Below, in pieces: positions 18,129 to 28,357 of a stretch of 64,000 nt of DNA. Each line of letters opens with the position of its first letter. The first letter of the stretch is position 1. The position numbers and the translations under genes were made by a program. The notes beneath the pieces are model-generated. The model was not told where the DNA came from. It made no database searches and was given only the letters and a program-made list of their open reading frames with translations. The DNA is from Andalucia godoyi (Eukaryota; Discoba; Jakobea; Jakobida; Andaluciidae): positions 53,097 to 117,096 of the forward strand of contig VRVR01000030.1 of NCBI GenBank assembly GCA_009859145.1. Reading direction: 5' to 3'.

Positions 18129-20057
18129 ATGACCACGAAAGGACTGAACAATCATGATATGTTCACGGAAGACTCTGCGGGAGATGCACGAGTCGTCTTG
18201 TTCCACAAACTCGTTCGAGATCCTTCGCTGACGTCGTCGTCGTCGTCTCGCAAGCGCAACCACTCTCCTCTGTCCATTGAGTCGCGCTATCCTGTGCTTC
18301 CTGCTGAGTTGCTGGCATTGATCACTAAATCGTGCGAAGAGAAGAAGACGGATGCTGAGTTTCTGCTCGACATGGTTACGATTGTTTTCCAGACGCGAGA
18401 TATTCGAGGAGGAAAAGGAGAGTCTGCCTTGTTCTACAGGCTGTTCTATGAAATGTCGCGCATTTTGCCGGACGCAATGTTTGCAGCAGCGCGGTTCATT
18501 CCCGAGTATGGATCATGGAAGGATGTGAATCATCTCATCGAGCTTTTTGCTGGATCCCGACACGTATCCGGTTTGCGTGAGGTTCGTGAGATGGGGGAAG
18601 AAAAGAATGAGAACGAAGGTCAGGAGGAAGAGGAGGGAGAGGATGACGCGAATGAATCTGCGACGGACAGTGCCAAGTTCAAGAGGCGCCGACAGTACTT
18701 TCGCAAGCAGCGCTACAATCCGCCTTCAGATGATGCCGATTATGCATCAAAAGTCCAGAGATGGATTGACTTGTTTTTGGACATGTATGTGCGTCAGCTG
18801 CAGCAGGACGAAGCACTGTTGGCAGCTGCGATTGCTGGCTCCGGATCACAAGAGGCAAAGCAGTCTGCCACCGGCCGTCCTTCTTACGCAGCAAAATGGG
18901 CGCCGAGAGAGGGAACGAGTCTTTCGTGGATTGCATCGCTCCTTGCCAAGCGGTTGTTCCCAACCTCCAGCTCTCCAAAGGTGGAATACCGAAAGCTGAT
19001 TGCGCAGATCAACAAGTATTTGGGAACCGTGGAGGTCAAGATGTGTGCAAACAAGTTTGCGGATATTGAACCATCCAAAGTACCTGGGCAGGCGTCTCGT
19101 CGATATGAGCATGCCCTCCTGAACGAAAAACTGGAAAACCGTGTGTACTGTCCTCGGTCGACTGCGGAAGACCGCATCAAGTGTGCACAGCGGTTTGAGA
19201 ATGCGATCTTGGGAGCATCCTCGCTCCATGTGGACACTGTTTTCCTGCATGAGATCACAAAGCCCTACCGCGAGGGGCGCAATCGGTCTGATATTATGCT
19301 GAAGAAGGATCAGAAAATTTGGGACACCAAGTTGGCGAAAGTGCGGGAGCAAGGCACGCTTGGACGCACCATTGCATTCGCCGATGTCTCGGGATCTATG
19401 TATTCGACCGTTGCGATTGACGTGTCCATCGCGCTTGGGATATTTATTTCTCAGTGTTCAGAAGGCGTGTTCCGTGATCAAGTGCTGATTTTCTCAACGG
19501 AACCGTCGCTGTTTTCTCTAGGCGACGTTTCCACGATTGGAGACAAGGTTCATGCGTTGGCGCGCGCTCCCTGGAATGGTTCTTCCACCGACTTCTACAG
19601 AGCTCTACAATTGTTGCTTCAGAGAGGCTTGGAAGCAAAGCTACGCTCGGATGAGATGCCGAATCGGATCATCGTCGTTTCTGACATGCAGTTCAACGAG
19701 GCATGTGGCGCACAAACGTTTAAATCGGTGTATGAAAACATTGCTGCCGAGTTTGCAAAGCATGACTACCAGGTCCCTGAGATCGTGTTTTGGAATGCTG
19801 CGGCGGGCTCGGCATCCCCAGGCGTCGTTGCGGAGACTGATCAGACGGGTGTCGTGTTGCTTTCCGGATTCTCGGAATCTCTCCTCAAGAAAGTCATGGA
19901 AGGAGATATGACGCAGGAAGAACGCGCGACTCTCCGTGATCCGACGGCGAAAGTGGAAAGAAATCCGTACGAGGTTTTCCGATCAATTGTCGATGACGAG
20001 AGATATGCTCCCCTTCGCGACACTGTCTCTGCGTACGTTACTCGCCAGCAGCGCTGA
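18129..20057 (+). CDS. DUF2828 (TROVE/vWA-like) protein
   Basis: A 642-residue protein. The frame reaches upstream to a TTG at 18054, but the first ATG is 18129, giving a polar start. The sequence RDIRGGKGESALFYRLFYEM (about residues 97-116) is characteristic of DUF2828 proteins of plants, fungi and protists. The C-terminal half has a von Willebrand A-like domain with the metal-site motif DVSGSMYS (about 419-426), the later conserved Thr/Asp (NGSSTDFYRAL) and VVSDMQF. An acidic low-complexity insertion (about 155-185) separates the halves. Layout resembles TROVE/Ro60-type helical repeats plus vWA, suggesting an RNA or protein scaffold, but no member I know has a firm function. Confidence 0.85.
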   Translation: MTTKGLNNHDMFTEDSAGDARVVLFHKLVRDPSLTSSSSSRKRNHSPLSIESRYPVLPAELLALITKSCEEKKTDAEFLLDMVTIVFQTRDIRGGKGESALFYRLFYEMSRILPDAMFAAARFIPEYGSWKDVNHLIELFAGSRHVSGLREVREMGEEKNENEGQEEEEGEDDANESATDSAKFKRRRQYFRKQRYNPPSDDADYASKVQRWIDLFLDMYVRQLQQDEALLAAAIAGSGSQEAKQSATGRPSYAAKWAPREGTSLSWIASLLAKRLFPTSSSPKVEYRKLIAQINKYLGTVEVKMCANKFADIEPSKVPGQASRRYEHALLNEKLENRVYCPRSTAEDRIKCAQRFENAILGASSLHVDTVFLHEITKPYREGRNRSDIMLKKDQKIWDTKLAKVREQGTLGRTIAFADVSGSMYSTVAIDVSIALGIFISQCSEGVFRDQVLIFSTEPSLFSLGDVSTIGDKVHALARAPWNGSSTDFYRALQLLLQRGLEAKLRSDEMPNRIIVVSDMQFNEACGAQTFKSVYENIAAEFAKHDYQVPEIVFWNAAAGSASPGVVAETDQTGVVLLSGFSESLLKKVMEGDMTQEERATLRDPTAKVERNPYEVFRSIVDDERYAPLRDTVSAYVTRQQR

Positions 20058-20267
20058 GACAGACAAAACGGGTCGGCGGGAATTGGATGATGTATTTGCT
20101 GTATGTTCTGTTGATTAGTTTGTTTCATTATCATTTCTTCGTATAATAACTCCTGTCTTACTTGCAAGTACTTCATTGTAAATATGTTGTTGCTGCTCGG
20201 TCACAACACCCAACGTTGTGCATTCTGCAAAGCGATGTTGGGCAGACTGCCGACGACTTCTGATTCA
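20058..20267. other. 3' flank of DUF2828 gene
   Basis: Unique spacer between the DUF2828 stop and the end of the small mobile-element derivative. No gene seen. Confidence 0.4.
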
Positions 20268-20634
20268 CGCCTACATTGTACACTAACCACGGATAATCAT
20301 CGCTGATCACCCATAATCAATGTTGCAACCCAACAACATGCATAGCATGATTGGGAAGGGGGTAGGCCCCAACACGCCCCTCGGCATGAGCGACGTTCCC
20401 AAGATAGATGTTGCGTTGCATGGACAATAAAAGTAAAGAAATGAAATGAGCGTCGCTGTGCGAGAATGCAACGCGGCGGCGTGTTTATAGGGATTTCATG
20501 ATCAAAATGGGGCGAAACGAATCGGGCATCGTATGACGGAGTTGCCAAGATAACAGACGCATGCGCATAGGCGCGTGGCAGTGGTTTTGTGTGTGTGCGC
20601 TTTGGATTGCTTCATCATATCGCAATAAGTGGCA
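20268..20634 (-). mobile_element. MITE-like deletion derivative of the IS607/Fanzor element
   Basis: A 367-bp sequence on the minus strand that aligns end to end with the longer element at 59477-60159 but lacks about 298 internal bases. Shared parts are the left end (TGCCACTTATTGCGAT), a leader with CCTATAAACACGCC, the ATG region TTGTCCATGCAACGCA, and the whole right end from GGGGCGTGTTGGGGCCTA to GTGTACAATGTAGGCG. The junction falls at a CGCA microhomology. No terminal inverted repeats and no target-site duplication are visible, as expected for IS607-type serine-recombinase elements. It has diverged from the long copy at scattered positions and lacks that copy's 6-nt insertion, so it came from a common ancestor rather than from that copy. 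Confidence 0.8.
20317..20421 (-). pseudogene. 34-codon remnant: element ATG joined to Fanzor C-terminal tail
   Basis: In the deletion derivative the ATG of the transposase-like frame (MQR) is joined in frame to the last Fanzor residues: ARNIYL-type end (NIYLGN), then GRVGAYPLPN and a conserved GLQH terminus before the stop. The tail matches the long copy codon for codon with mostly synonymous or conservative changes. It is almost certainly non-functional as a protein but marks the 3' coding end of the parent nuclease. Confidence 0.65.
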
Positions 20635-20881
20635 GCGGCTGGCGCCCTGCTGCAAACATCAATCCACGTTTCCACACGACAAGAACGTTGCGAGCAGAAC
20701 GTCGAGCGTGTGAGCAGAACCCAACAGAAACGAAACCGTCTCTTTGAAAATCCGTTCTTTTTTTGATTTTTTTTTGTGACCGATTCGATCGTCTTTCTGT
20801 CCCGTTTTCCTCAATAGCTTTGGACTGCACGCTCATCAGCATTGAAACAAACATCCCAACGGATCCGAAAAGAGGCTTGTC
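20635..20881. other. upstream region of the coiled-coil gene
   Basis: Unique spacer between the mobile element and the next start. T-rich at 20757-20778. No gene seen. Confidence 0.4.
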
Positions 20882-21046
20882 ATGTCGGATTCTCGCAGTC
20901 AGTGGGGGCAGCCATACGCGGTGGATCCCAGCCCGCAGCAGTTTGGATTACCGCCTCTGGGAGTCTCAGATTACTCGGACAATCGCAATAACCGTGGACA
21001 TAGAATTCGAAACACCAACAACTCCAGCGTCAATAATAATAACAAT

Positions 21047-21080
<34 letters not shown>

Positions 21081-24000
21081 TCAATAGCAACGTGAACAAT
21101 AATCATGGTAGTGGTGATTTCAATCAGTTTGAACCAGTAGTGTTACCACGATTACCCACTCCAGTTCAGAGATCGACAACCTTGGGCCATGTCGATCGGC
21201 TGACGGTTTCTCCCGTTCAAGATCAACTTGTTGTGGTGCGTTCGCTGGTGCCCGGGCCACCCTTTCGAGGTTCCGCCTCTCCTGCAGTGACGGATTATTC
21301 TGCAGTGCAGGAATTCCAAGAATTGAAGGATCATATCAGAGAGCTGCAACTGGCCGCGCGGTCCTTGCAGATTGATGTCCACGCTACAGGGATGCGGGAG
21401 CAGGAGCGGACTCGTATTGTGGAGAAGCGAATACTCGAAGTCATGAGCGACTCCATGAATTCAGTTTTGAAGAGACTGGAAACAATGGAGGACGAGCAGC
21501 TCAAGATGAAGAACAAGATGGCGGAGCTCGAGTCCTCGTCCAATGTTGTTATGACGCAGGTTCGGAGCCAGGCATCCCATACTGCGTCGATGTCCAGTCA
21601 TGTGTCCAGCATGTTGGCCGTAGCTGCAGCCAACTCGGCAGAAGCAAGCGCGCATCGCATGCCGGCGGCACCACCCGTCGTGCAGACGTCAGTTTCCGTA
21701 CCTTGTGAAGTGTGCATGCAAGCATTTAGCACAGCGCAAGATCTTTCGTCGCGCGTTGCGTTCTTGGAGAGTTCTTTGTTGAGCGACAAGAAAGCCGCGG
21801 CTCTACAAAGAAGATACGATGAAATGATGGATATCGTGTCTGGACTGCACTTGAAACTAGCAGATGTTCCGCGCCAGCTGGAGATTCTGCAAGAACGGTT
21901 TCAGGTGTTTGCAGCCAAGTCAAAGGCAACTCGGAAGCTGTCGGCCGATTCGAATAGTACAGGCCACAACGACGCTACGCTGCGTGGAGTTGTAGATGCG
22001 ATGCAATCGCTAGAAGGTATTGTCAAGGCCGAAATTCGCTCGCGACTTACAAGCCAGGAAGAAGCAGAAGATAGCCTGATGAAAATTTCTGTGCAGATCG
22101 GTGCGCTTCAGCGCTTGTTTCGTTCTCTTGAAAAGAATTACATCTCGGGGAAGCAAGGGAATCAAGGAAGCGACGGGGCCGCTGGAGGCGAGCATCGTTC
22201 TGATTCCCGCCTTTCAAATGCTGGAGATGGACAGCGGTCCATGTCTCCTGCCCCAAGCCTTGATCTTTCTGGATATGCCACCGTCGCCGAAACGAAGCGA
22301 TTATCGAAGAGTGTGGAATCTCTAGAGCGCAAGATGGAGACGCTGCAGGCGTTTCAAACAGCAAGCAAGAAGGAACAATTGGCGACGGCGAATCCCGCAA
22401 GCGTATCCAGTCCACCAAAAGCGACGGAGCCCTTGGAGTCTTCGACCGGTAAACAGACATGCGCAGCAGCTTTGCCGTCAACTGTGCAACGAACGGAAAC
22501 GATTCCAGATGCAGTGACCGATGTCCTGAACAGTTTTGCTGATCGACTGCGAACATTGGAGCTTGCATCTGAAGATGTCGAAATTCATACCATGGTGCAC
22601 AGGGTTTTCAATCGAATACTGTGCAATTCGTCTGCAAATGCTTCACCCGCTCCAGTTCCTTCTCGTACGTCTATCCCTTTCCCTTTCCCTTTCCCTATCC
22701 GCACCCCTGCCCCTTCCCGCACCCCTGCCCCTTCCCGCACCCCTGCCCCTTCCCGCACTCCTGCCCCTGCCGCTGCCGCTGCTCCTGCGTTGACTGTTTC
22801 CGACTCAGAGCTCGCAATGGCGTCTGAACCAACACGGGCCTCGGGAGAATCGTCTGCTGCTCCTCCTCCAATGAACAACAAGAATCAACAAGATCCAGGC
22901 GCATTGCATTTGCAGGATACAGCGGCGTCTTCCGGATCATTAAATCACGCTTCTATAGAAGATTTACAACGAGAGGATGCCAATCTTCGTGCGGAAATCG
23001 AACTTCTAGCGCGATCAGTTGATTCAAAGACAGAGGCAGTGATGGAAACGATCTTCTTGGCATTGTCAGAGACGCTAGATACGCATTCCAGGAAAATGGC
23101 TTTGCGTGATGACAAGATGCGCGAGCAGCTCGGATCCCGTCTGGAGGAACTGCGTCTCAATGGCGAAAGCCGCATCTACTCACTTGTGGAGACACTTGAC
23201 ACTGCAATTCGGCAAAATGACGATAACGATCGATTGGTGCGAGACGCTGTTCACGAGCTTCAGGAAGCCGTCGAACTCATTGAGGATGATCTTGACCGAA
23301 TGATGCCTGCAATCAACCAAGCGATTCGTTACTCATTGTTCGACATGGAGTCAAGACTAGAGGAATCGATGGACAGGCTGGAGGTTTTGCAAGCCAAAAC
23401 GGGCTTCAACGACGAAGACGAAGAAGAAGTGCAAAGACGGAAGGAAGTTCGTGAGGAGCAGGATTGGAGACGGGTGTCGTCCGAGAGTGCAATTACGAGT
23501 GCCAATGCGTCGAACACGGGAGCACCAGAAGCAGCTGCTGCACCTCCGCCGGAACGACGGAGGTTCATCGATGTGTCGCAAAGACCTGCAGTGGTGCCGC
23601 CTCTTCCCCGACAAGATAGCAACGAAAACGAAAAAAAGAACAAGAATGCATCCGGCGGCGCATCCGCTGCATCCAAGGATGAGCAATCGAGTCTGGTCAA
23701 ATCGGAGTTTAATGTTGCCGCGTCTTCGTCCCGGACATCGGAGGAAGGATTTTGGACAGAGGTATCGAGTGCAAGGAAAGAATCAAAGCCTTCTGAAAAT
23801 GCCCGTGCTGCCGAGGATCCGTCTAATCACGGACGCCAGCCAGTTGTTTCTTCAACTTCAATCCTTGCAGCAAACGGAGACTCCTCTGCCACAGGCGCTG
23901 CCCAGCGTCCAACGGCCTTATCAAATGAGACGTCTGTGGGAGCTGCACCACCGCCATCGCATGCAGATGATGAGCGAGCATCGTTTAGGAGTGCTTCGGG

Positions 24001-24457
24001 GCGGGATCGACCGGCCTCGCGAAACTCAATGCTCACGGAAGAGAATCTTGCAGAGCACAATACCAATCGAGACGAACGGTCTGCTCGGAGGAACGGACGG
24101 AATTCCGTTGATGATCCTTACGACGATGTTGACGAAGAGGAGGAGGACCGAGAGACCATTCGAGCTAAAGAGAAGCATGCTACGCTGCAGGCCAGCAAAC
24201 GGCATCTGTCTGTTGACAGTGCGAACGGTCTAGAGCCGCCCGTCAGTGGTCGGTCGTCGCGCTCTGCCCGATCGTCGATTACGTCCGTCCAACGTGAACG
24301 GCGCAAGTCTCTCATGAAGAACCTGGAGGACATTGAGACCACAAGTTTTTGGAGAGAAGTGGATCAGAAGAAGCGGTCTATCATGGAAGAAACCCAAAAG
24401 GATAGAATCATGTCCAGAAAGTCTTTGCAAATCGTCGAAGTCGTCGAAGTCGTCTGA
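20882..24457 (+). CDS. large coiled-coil, low-complexity hypothetical protein
   Basis: A 1191-residue protein from ATG 20882 with no recognised domain. The N-terminus has an Asn-rich run (about residues 44-70). Several predicted coiled-coil segments follow (about 140-210, 290-345, 385-420, 470-500, 690-850), rich in Leu/Glu/Lys heptads such as KRLETMEDEQLKMKNKMAEL. A proline-rich stretch (about 600-635) is built from repeated RTPAPS units. The C-terminal third is acidic and Ser/Arg-rich and ends with a short helical segment and VVEVVEVV. The layout suggests a cytoskeletal or centrosomal scaffold, which is inference only. Confidence 0.75.
22701..22770 (+). repeat. 18-bp in-frame repeats encoding RTPAPS
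   Basis: About four tandem copies of an 18-base unit (GCACCCCTGCCCCTTCCC), preceded by CCCTTT hexamers. They lie in frame inside the coiled-coil gene and encode Arg-Thr-Pro-Ala-Pro-Ser units. Confidence 0.85.
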
Positions 24458-24855
24458 TCTTTTCCCTGTTCTTATAAAGCTTTCCTGTCCGCGCAGTACT
24501 CTGCAAGGCTGTCAATCAAGGCTCGCCTGTTTTTTTTAAATAAAAGAAACAATATCGGCCGGGGAGGGGGCAGCCGCTCCTCGCGCCCAACCTCCGCAGC
24601 GGTCACAATGCGCACTCTCTTCATAAGGTCCCTACGCGCGAATCTTCACCGCGGTCCATGCACCGGGCGGATGAGATGGACAGCCTCCGCGTAAATGTAT
24701 TATGACCCTTACGGAGATTTTCCCATCGATCTCGCATCAACACAACTGGCGAAACGGTGTTTGAGTCGCCTATTGCAATCAAAGAAACAAGACAAATCTT
24801 CGAGTGCTGTTCTTTCGTTTGCTATAATAAGAAACCAAGAAATTTTCGTTTTGGA
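24458..24855. other. intergenic region with GC-rich middle
   Basis: Spacer between two plus-strand genes. An AT-rich 3' UTR with TAAATAAAAG (24537-24546) is followed by a GC-rich stretch (24555-24700) that could be structured; CTCCGCGTAA (24688-24697) can pair with TTACGGAG downstream. Not recognised as a tRNA or snRNA. The in-frame extension above the next ATG begins only at GTG 24757 and is not taken as coding. Confidence 0.4.
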
Positions 24856-25746
24856 ATGACATTGCATTATCTGGCATGCCAGACGTCGGGTGGTCGCGTG
24901 CTTCGAGCAGCGATTGACACCATTGGCGCTTCCTTGACATCCTTGACGTTTGACAGCAGAGAATTGTTTGCCCGACCATGCTTCATTATGGCGCCGTATG
25001 CAAACCGCATCCGAAACGGAAAATACCAGTTTTTAGATCAGGAATTCCAGCTCGCCAGACCGGAAGCTCATGCGATCCACGGGTGTGTACGAGACCAATG
25101 CTGGAGCATCATTTCACAATCGGATACGGCGATCGTGTTGGAAGTTTCCGTGTCCAATCCGAGCGTGTTTCCTGTTCCTTTTACTTGTCGTGCGTCGTAT
25201 TCTGTCGCAGGATGCGTCGTAATGTCGACGCTAAGCATTCAAAACGACGATGAATTCAGAAGGATGCCGGTTGGAGGAGGTTTTCACCCGTTCTTTAAAC
25301 TCCCCGATGTCGATGCGGACTCGGACGTGGAAGCGATGCTCGAGTGCGACGTCAAGGAAGCTTGGCCGCTGGATGAAGGGTGCTTGCCAACAGGAGAGCC
25401 GGTCGCGATTCCAGGAGGATCCGTACTTGACTTTTCAAAACTGAAAGAGATCCGAAAGGGGGATTTTTTCGATGCTTGTTGCGTGAACTGGCCATCAGGG
25501 TACGCGGTTCTACGGCACTCGGGACTGCACATCCTCGTCAAACGGAACACGACCGCAGAGTTCGTCAACCATTGCGTCTTGTACCATCCTCCTGGAAAGG
25601 GGTTCGTGTGCATCGAGCCGGTTGTGAACGCAAACGACGGCTTCAATTTGGCTGCCAAGGGCGTGCGGTCGCACGGTGTTTGGACTCTGGAACCGAAAGA
25701 TTCATTTGATTTTTCATATTCAATCCACATTGAGAAGGACCAGTAG
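24856..25746 (+). CDS. aldose 1-epimerase family protein (galactose mutarotase-like)
   Basis: A 296-residue protein starting at ATG 24856, close to the usual family length (about 300). It shows the fold's markers: APYANRIRNGKYQF (about 48-61), corresponding to the conserved Arg loop of galactose mutarotases; AIHGCVRDQCW (about 76-86), with the conserved His-Gly and downstream Trp; GGGFHPFFKLP (about 138-148), with the second catalytic-type His; and a Glu (CIEPVVN, about 255) in the position of the catalytic base. The family interconverts alpha and beta anomers of hexoses, or hexose-6-phosphates for the YeaD group; substrate cannot be set from sequence. Cytosolic: no signal peptide. Confidence 0.88.
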   Translation: MTLHYLACQTSGGRVLRAAIDTIGASLTSLTFDSRELFARPCFIMAPYANRIRNGKYQFLDQEFQLARPEAHAIHGCVRDQCWSIISQSDTAIVLEVSVSNPSVFPVPFTCRASYSVAGCVVMSTLSIQNDDEFRRMPVGGGFHPFFKLPDVDADSDVEAMLECDVKEAWPLDEGCLPTGEPVAIPGGSVLDFSKLKEIRKGDFFDACCVNWPSGYAVLRHSGLHILVKRNTTAEFVNHCVLYHPPGKGFVCIEPVVNANDGFNLAAKGVRSHGVWTLEPKDSFDFSYSIHIEKDQ

Positions 25747-25770
25747 TCAATGGAGGAAATTTACAGGGCG

Positions 25771-25798
25771 ACGGCGGGTTTGCACCCTCCCCCGCCGT
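25771..25798. terminator. GC-rich hairpin between convergent genes
   Basis: ACGGCGGG (25771-25778) and CCCGCCGT (25791-25798) form a perfect 8-bp stem with a 12-nt loop, followed within 20 bases by AT-rich AATAATTAAAAATAAAAA. It lies between the convergent 3' ends of the epimerase and OB-fold genes, so it may act in 3' end formation. Function inferred from position only. Confidence 0.35.
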
Positions 25799-25954
25799 GA
25801 GATCGTCTGAGGAATAATTAAAAATAAAAAACTATACCAGAAAAGGAGGGAGGGTTGAGTTTGAGTGTCGGGACAACATGCAATGCATCAAAGAATATCG
25901 GCAGGCCTAGAAAAAGCAGGAACAGTAAAGAAACAGAGGCGACCATCGCATCCT

Positions 25955-28357
25955 TCACATCGGACCCCCCGCAGTGTTCTTGATGCCGAGAGAAAGAGAT
26001 CCCGACAGCAATCTTTCAAGACCCCGAGCTTGGAATGGGTAGTGTCTGGAGAGATGCATGTACGCTTCAAAGACCGGAAACCATTGGACATATCCCGTAT
26101 CCCTGCGCCCCTCTCCGTTCATCTTCGTCTCTTTTGGTCGCTCTGGATGGTGCACGCAGACATACCAATCGCAGACTTTGACAGACGAGTCCTCGAACGT
26201 CGAGTTCCCTGTCTTCTTTGCAACACTCCACGAAGGCACGGGTTCCAGGGGCGGGACAGCGAATTCCCACCTCGACGAGCTTGTGACACTGCGGGACGTT
26301 CCTCCCGAGGACAATGCCGCACGCGAATTACCGCTGGTTGACGTTGAGACAATGGATCCCGAAACAGATCCTGACATGACCGAGTCGGAATCTGCGTTTT
26401 GCAACTGGTCAAGGCCGACGCTTGTGAGCCGTCCGGCTTGTTGGACAGATTGCACACTCATCATGGACTCGCCGCTTGCACGATCAACCATGTACGCAAA
26501 ATTCTGATCATTCAAAAACACCAGTCGTCTGCGGAGTTCGAAATCAATTCCAGTCTTCTCGAAATGCGTTCGCATGCATGCTTCCAGCATGGATTCCATC
26601 CGGGATTCTTCAACGTTGTATTCCAACGATCCAACTGGCAAATGCCAAAAGTCGTTCTTCACCTCGCGCCGAGTTTGGCGCCGAGAGTCCATCTCTGCTT
26701 GCACAAGAAGCGAAAAAACAACGTGCTTTTTCCCAATCTTTTGCAGCTCGACGTCTGCCATGAGGTGAAACAAAGTCAAAAGTTCCGTCCTTTCGCTTTC
26801 AGTAAGAGTTTTTGCCGGTCCTGCTGACGCAGTTCTGCTCAGATGCTCTTTGAAATTACACTGAAACACACGGTATGCAGGTGTTTCCTTTTTTTGCACC
26901 AACAACACATGTAAAGTGCCGTCATCAGCAAATGAGCATGGAACCGTGCAGAGATCCATCAGCACCCGAAATCCACAGTGGGACGAAACAAAACGATCAA
27001 ACTGGATCTGTCGGGCATTGACAACAACCTGCAGGTGATATCTCTTGGACGTCGTCGACTCGTGCATGATGGTGCGGCAATCAAACAATTCCAAAACCTC
27101 TCCTTCATAGTACAACTGGGGAAAGCCGCGCAAACAACCTGTGCTTGCAGCACTGCCAAGAGTAGAAGCCGACGATCGAGCCGCAGCAGCAGATGAAGAA
27201 GAAGAAGAAGAGACGCCCGAGCTGGTGGAGGCGATTGAAGACGATGCATTCAGCATTCGCTCCTCCGGCTCTGCACCTCCAGGCAGCGCGCCTCCAAGAG
27301 CCCACTCCGGCTCCACAAGAAGAGTGATTGTCCCAGTCGAATCGGCAACAATGTATCGCATCCGCTCCATGCCTGATGCTTTGTCCCGCACAGAAGACAG
27401 AACCTCTACCACACAAACACGCATTCGAAAATGCGTCATGTCTGGTAGCAAGCTTGCAATCGTTGCAAGTCCCCGAGACGTCGCGGACGCGGAGCTTATT
27501 GGTCCGGCGGACAATGCATTTGCAGCTCCACTTGTGTAAGACACATAGTTGTTATTGTTGTTGGTGCTGTTATTGTTGTTGCCGAGGTTGCCGAGGTTGC
27601 CGATGATGATGCTGCTGCTGCTGCTACTACTACTACTACTACCACCACTACTGTTACTACCACTACTACTACTATTATTACTACTACTACTACTATTACC
27701 GTTATTGTGATTACTACTGCTCGAAAGACTAGCAGCAGACGCAACCGATGCAGTGAGTGGAGGCTTCAAATGTTTCCTGCTCGCATTCGGAGTCGCCAAG
27801 GGGTGAAAGTGCTGCTGCTGATTACCATGCGGCAAATGATGCAAATTCATTGGCGAATGTCCCAAGCCGATGCTCATGGTGTTACCAGGAATGCTCGAGC
27901 TGCTCGCATTGAGCGAAAGGACTGACAATTTCGGTTCTTTCAACCTCTCTGCAGCGTTTTCCAGCAGCATTTGAACTGAGGAGTGTTCCCTTTCCAAAGC
28001 CCGATCAATTGCAGATACCAGCCCGGATGTCTGCAGTTCCGTGTAGACACACTTGTAGAAAATAGGTGCTGCGTCCGTCATCACGTCCACAATCGCTAGT
28101 GATCCGCCCTGTGAAAAGTGCTGCTGCAGATACTGCACAAGCTGAAACTGGAAATGATTGACGAAGAACTGCTCGAGCGCATTGGCATCGATCGACGATG
28201 CGGTTGCGGAAAGCACGGAGACTATGTGGGAGATCGGAGACCACATTAGATCCACGGATCTCCGAAGTGCAGAAACCGGAGGAATGAGGTAGGTATGTGT
28301 AGCGGTATTCGACGACGAGAAGCTGGTGGATAGCCAGCTGACAATTGCATCCGTCAT
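25955..28357 (-). CDS. OB-fold protein with degenerate Nudix-like C-terminal part
   Basis: An 800-residue protein from ATG 28357. Residues about 1-140 are helical. Residues 165-300 are Ser/Asn/Gly low complexity. At about 315-470 an OB-like strand pattern appears (RMRVCVVEVLSSVRDK...YIVADSTGTITLLVEPE, then an Ile/Val-rich strand before a Phe-Asp-Arg), broken by a Ser-rich insert. Residues about 480-620 look like a Nudix domain: strand-rich start (LHVLLVQKKE), FWHLPVGSLEY, and a helix ending MRTHFEKTGIDF that fits the Nudix box pattern at Gly, Arg, Glu and Gly-Ile but lacks two of the acidic metal ligands. So if Nudix, it is likely catalytically dead. The OB part suggests nucleic-acid binding. 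Neither call is firm; no known orthologue recognised. Confidence 0.6.
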   Translation of the reverse strand: MTDAIVSWLSTSFSSSNTATHTYLIPPVSALRRSVDLMWSPISHIVSVLSATASSIDANALEQFFVNHFQFQLVQYLQQHFSQGGSLAIVDVMTDAAPIFYKCVYTELQTSGLVSAIDRALEREHSSVQMLLENAAERLKEPKLSVLSLNASSSSIPGNTMSIGLGHSPMNLHHLPHGNQQQHFHPLATPNASRKHLKPPLTASVASAASLSSSSNHNNGNSSSSSNNSSSSGSNSSGGSSSSSSSSSSIIIGNLGNLGNNNNSTNNNNNYVSYTSGAANALSAGPISSASATSRGLATIASLLPDMTHFRMRVCVVEVLSSVRDKASGMERMRYIVADSTGTITLLVEPEWALGGALPGGAEPEERMLNASSSIASTSSGVSSSSSSSAAAARSSASTLGSAASTGCLRGFPQLYYEGEVLELFDCRTIMHESTTSKRYHLQVVVNARQIQFDRFVSSHCGFRVLMDLCTVPCSFADDGTLHVLLVQKKETPAYRVFQCNFKEHLSRTASAGPAKTLTESERTELLTLFHLMADVELQKIGKKHVVFSLLVQAEMDSRRQTRREVKNDFWHLPVGSLEYNVEESRMESMLEACMRTHFEKTGIDFELRRRLVFLNDQNFAYMVDRASGESMMSVQSVQQAGRLTSVGLDQLQNADSDSVMSGSVSGSIVSTSTSGNSRAALSSGGTSRSVTSSSRWEFAVPPLEPVPSWSVAKKTGNSTFEDSSVKVCDWYVCVHHPERPKETKMNGEGRRDTGYVQWFPVFEAYMHLSRHYPFQARGLERLLSGSLSLGIKNTAGGPM

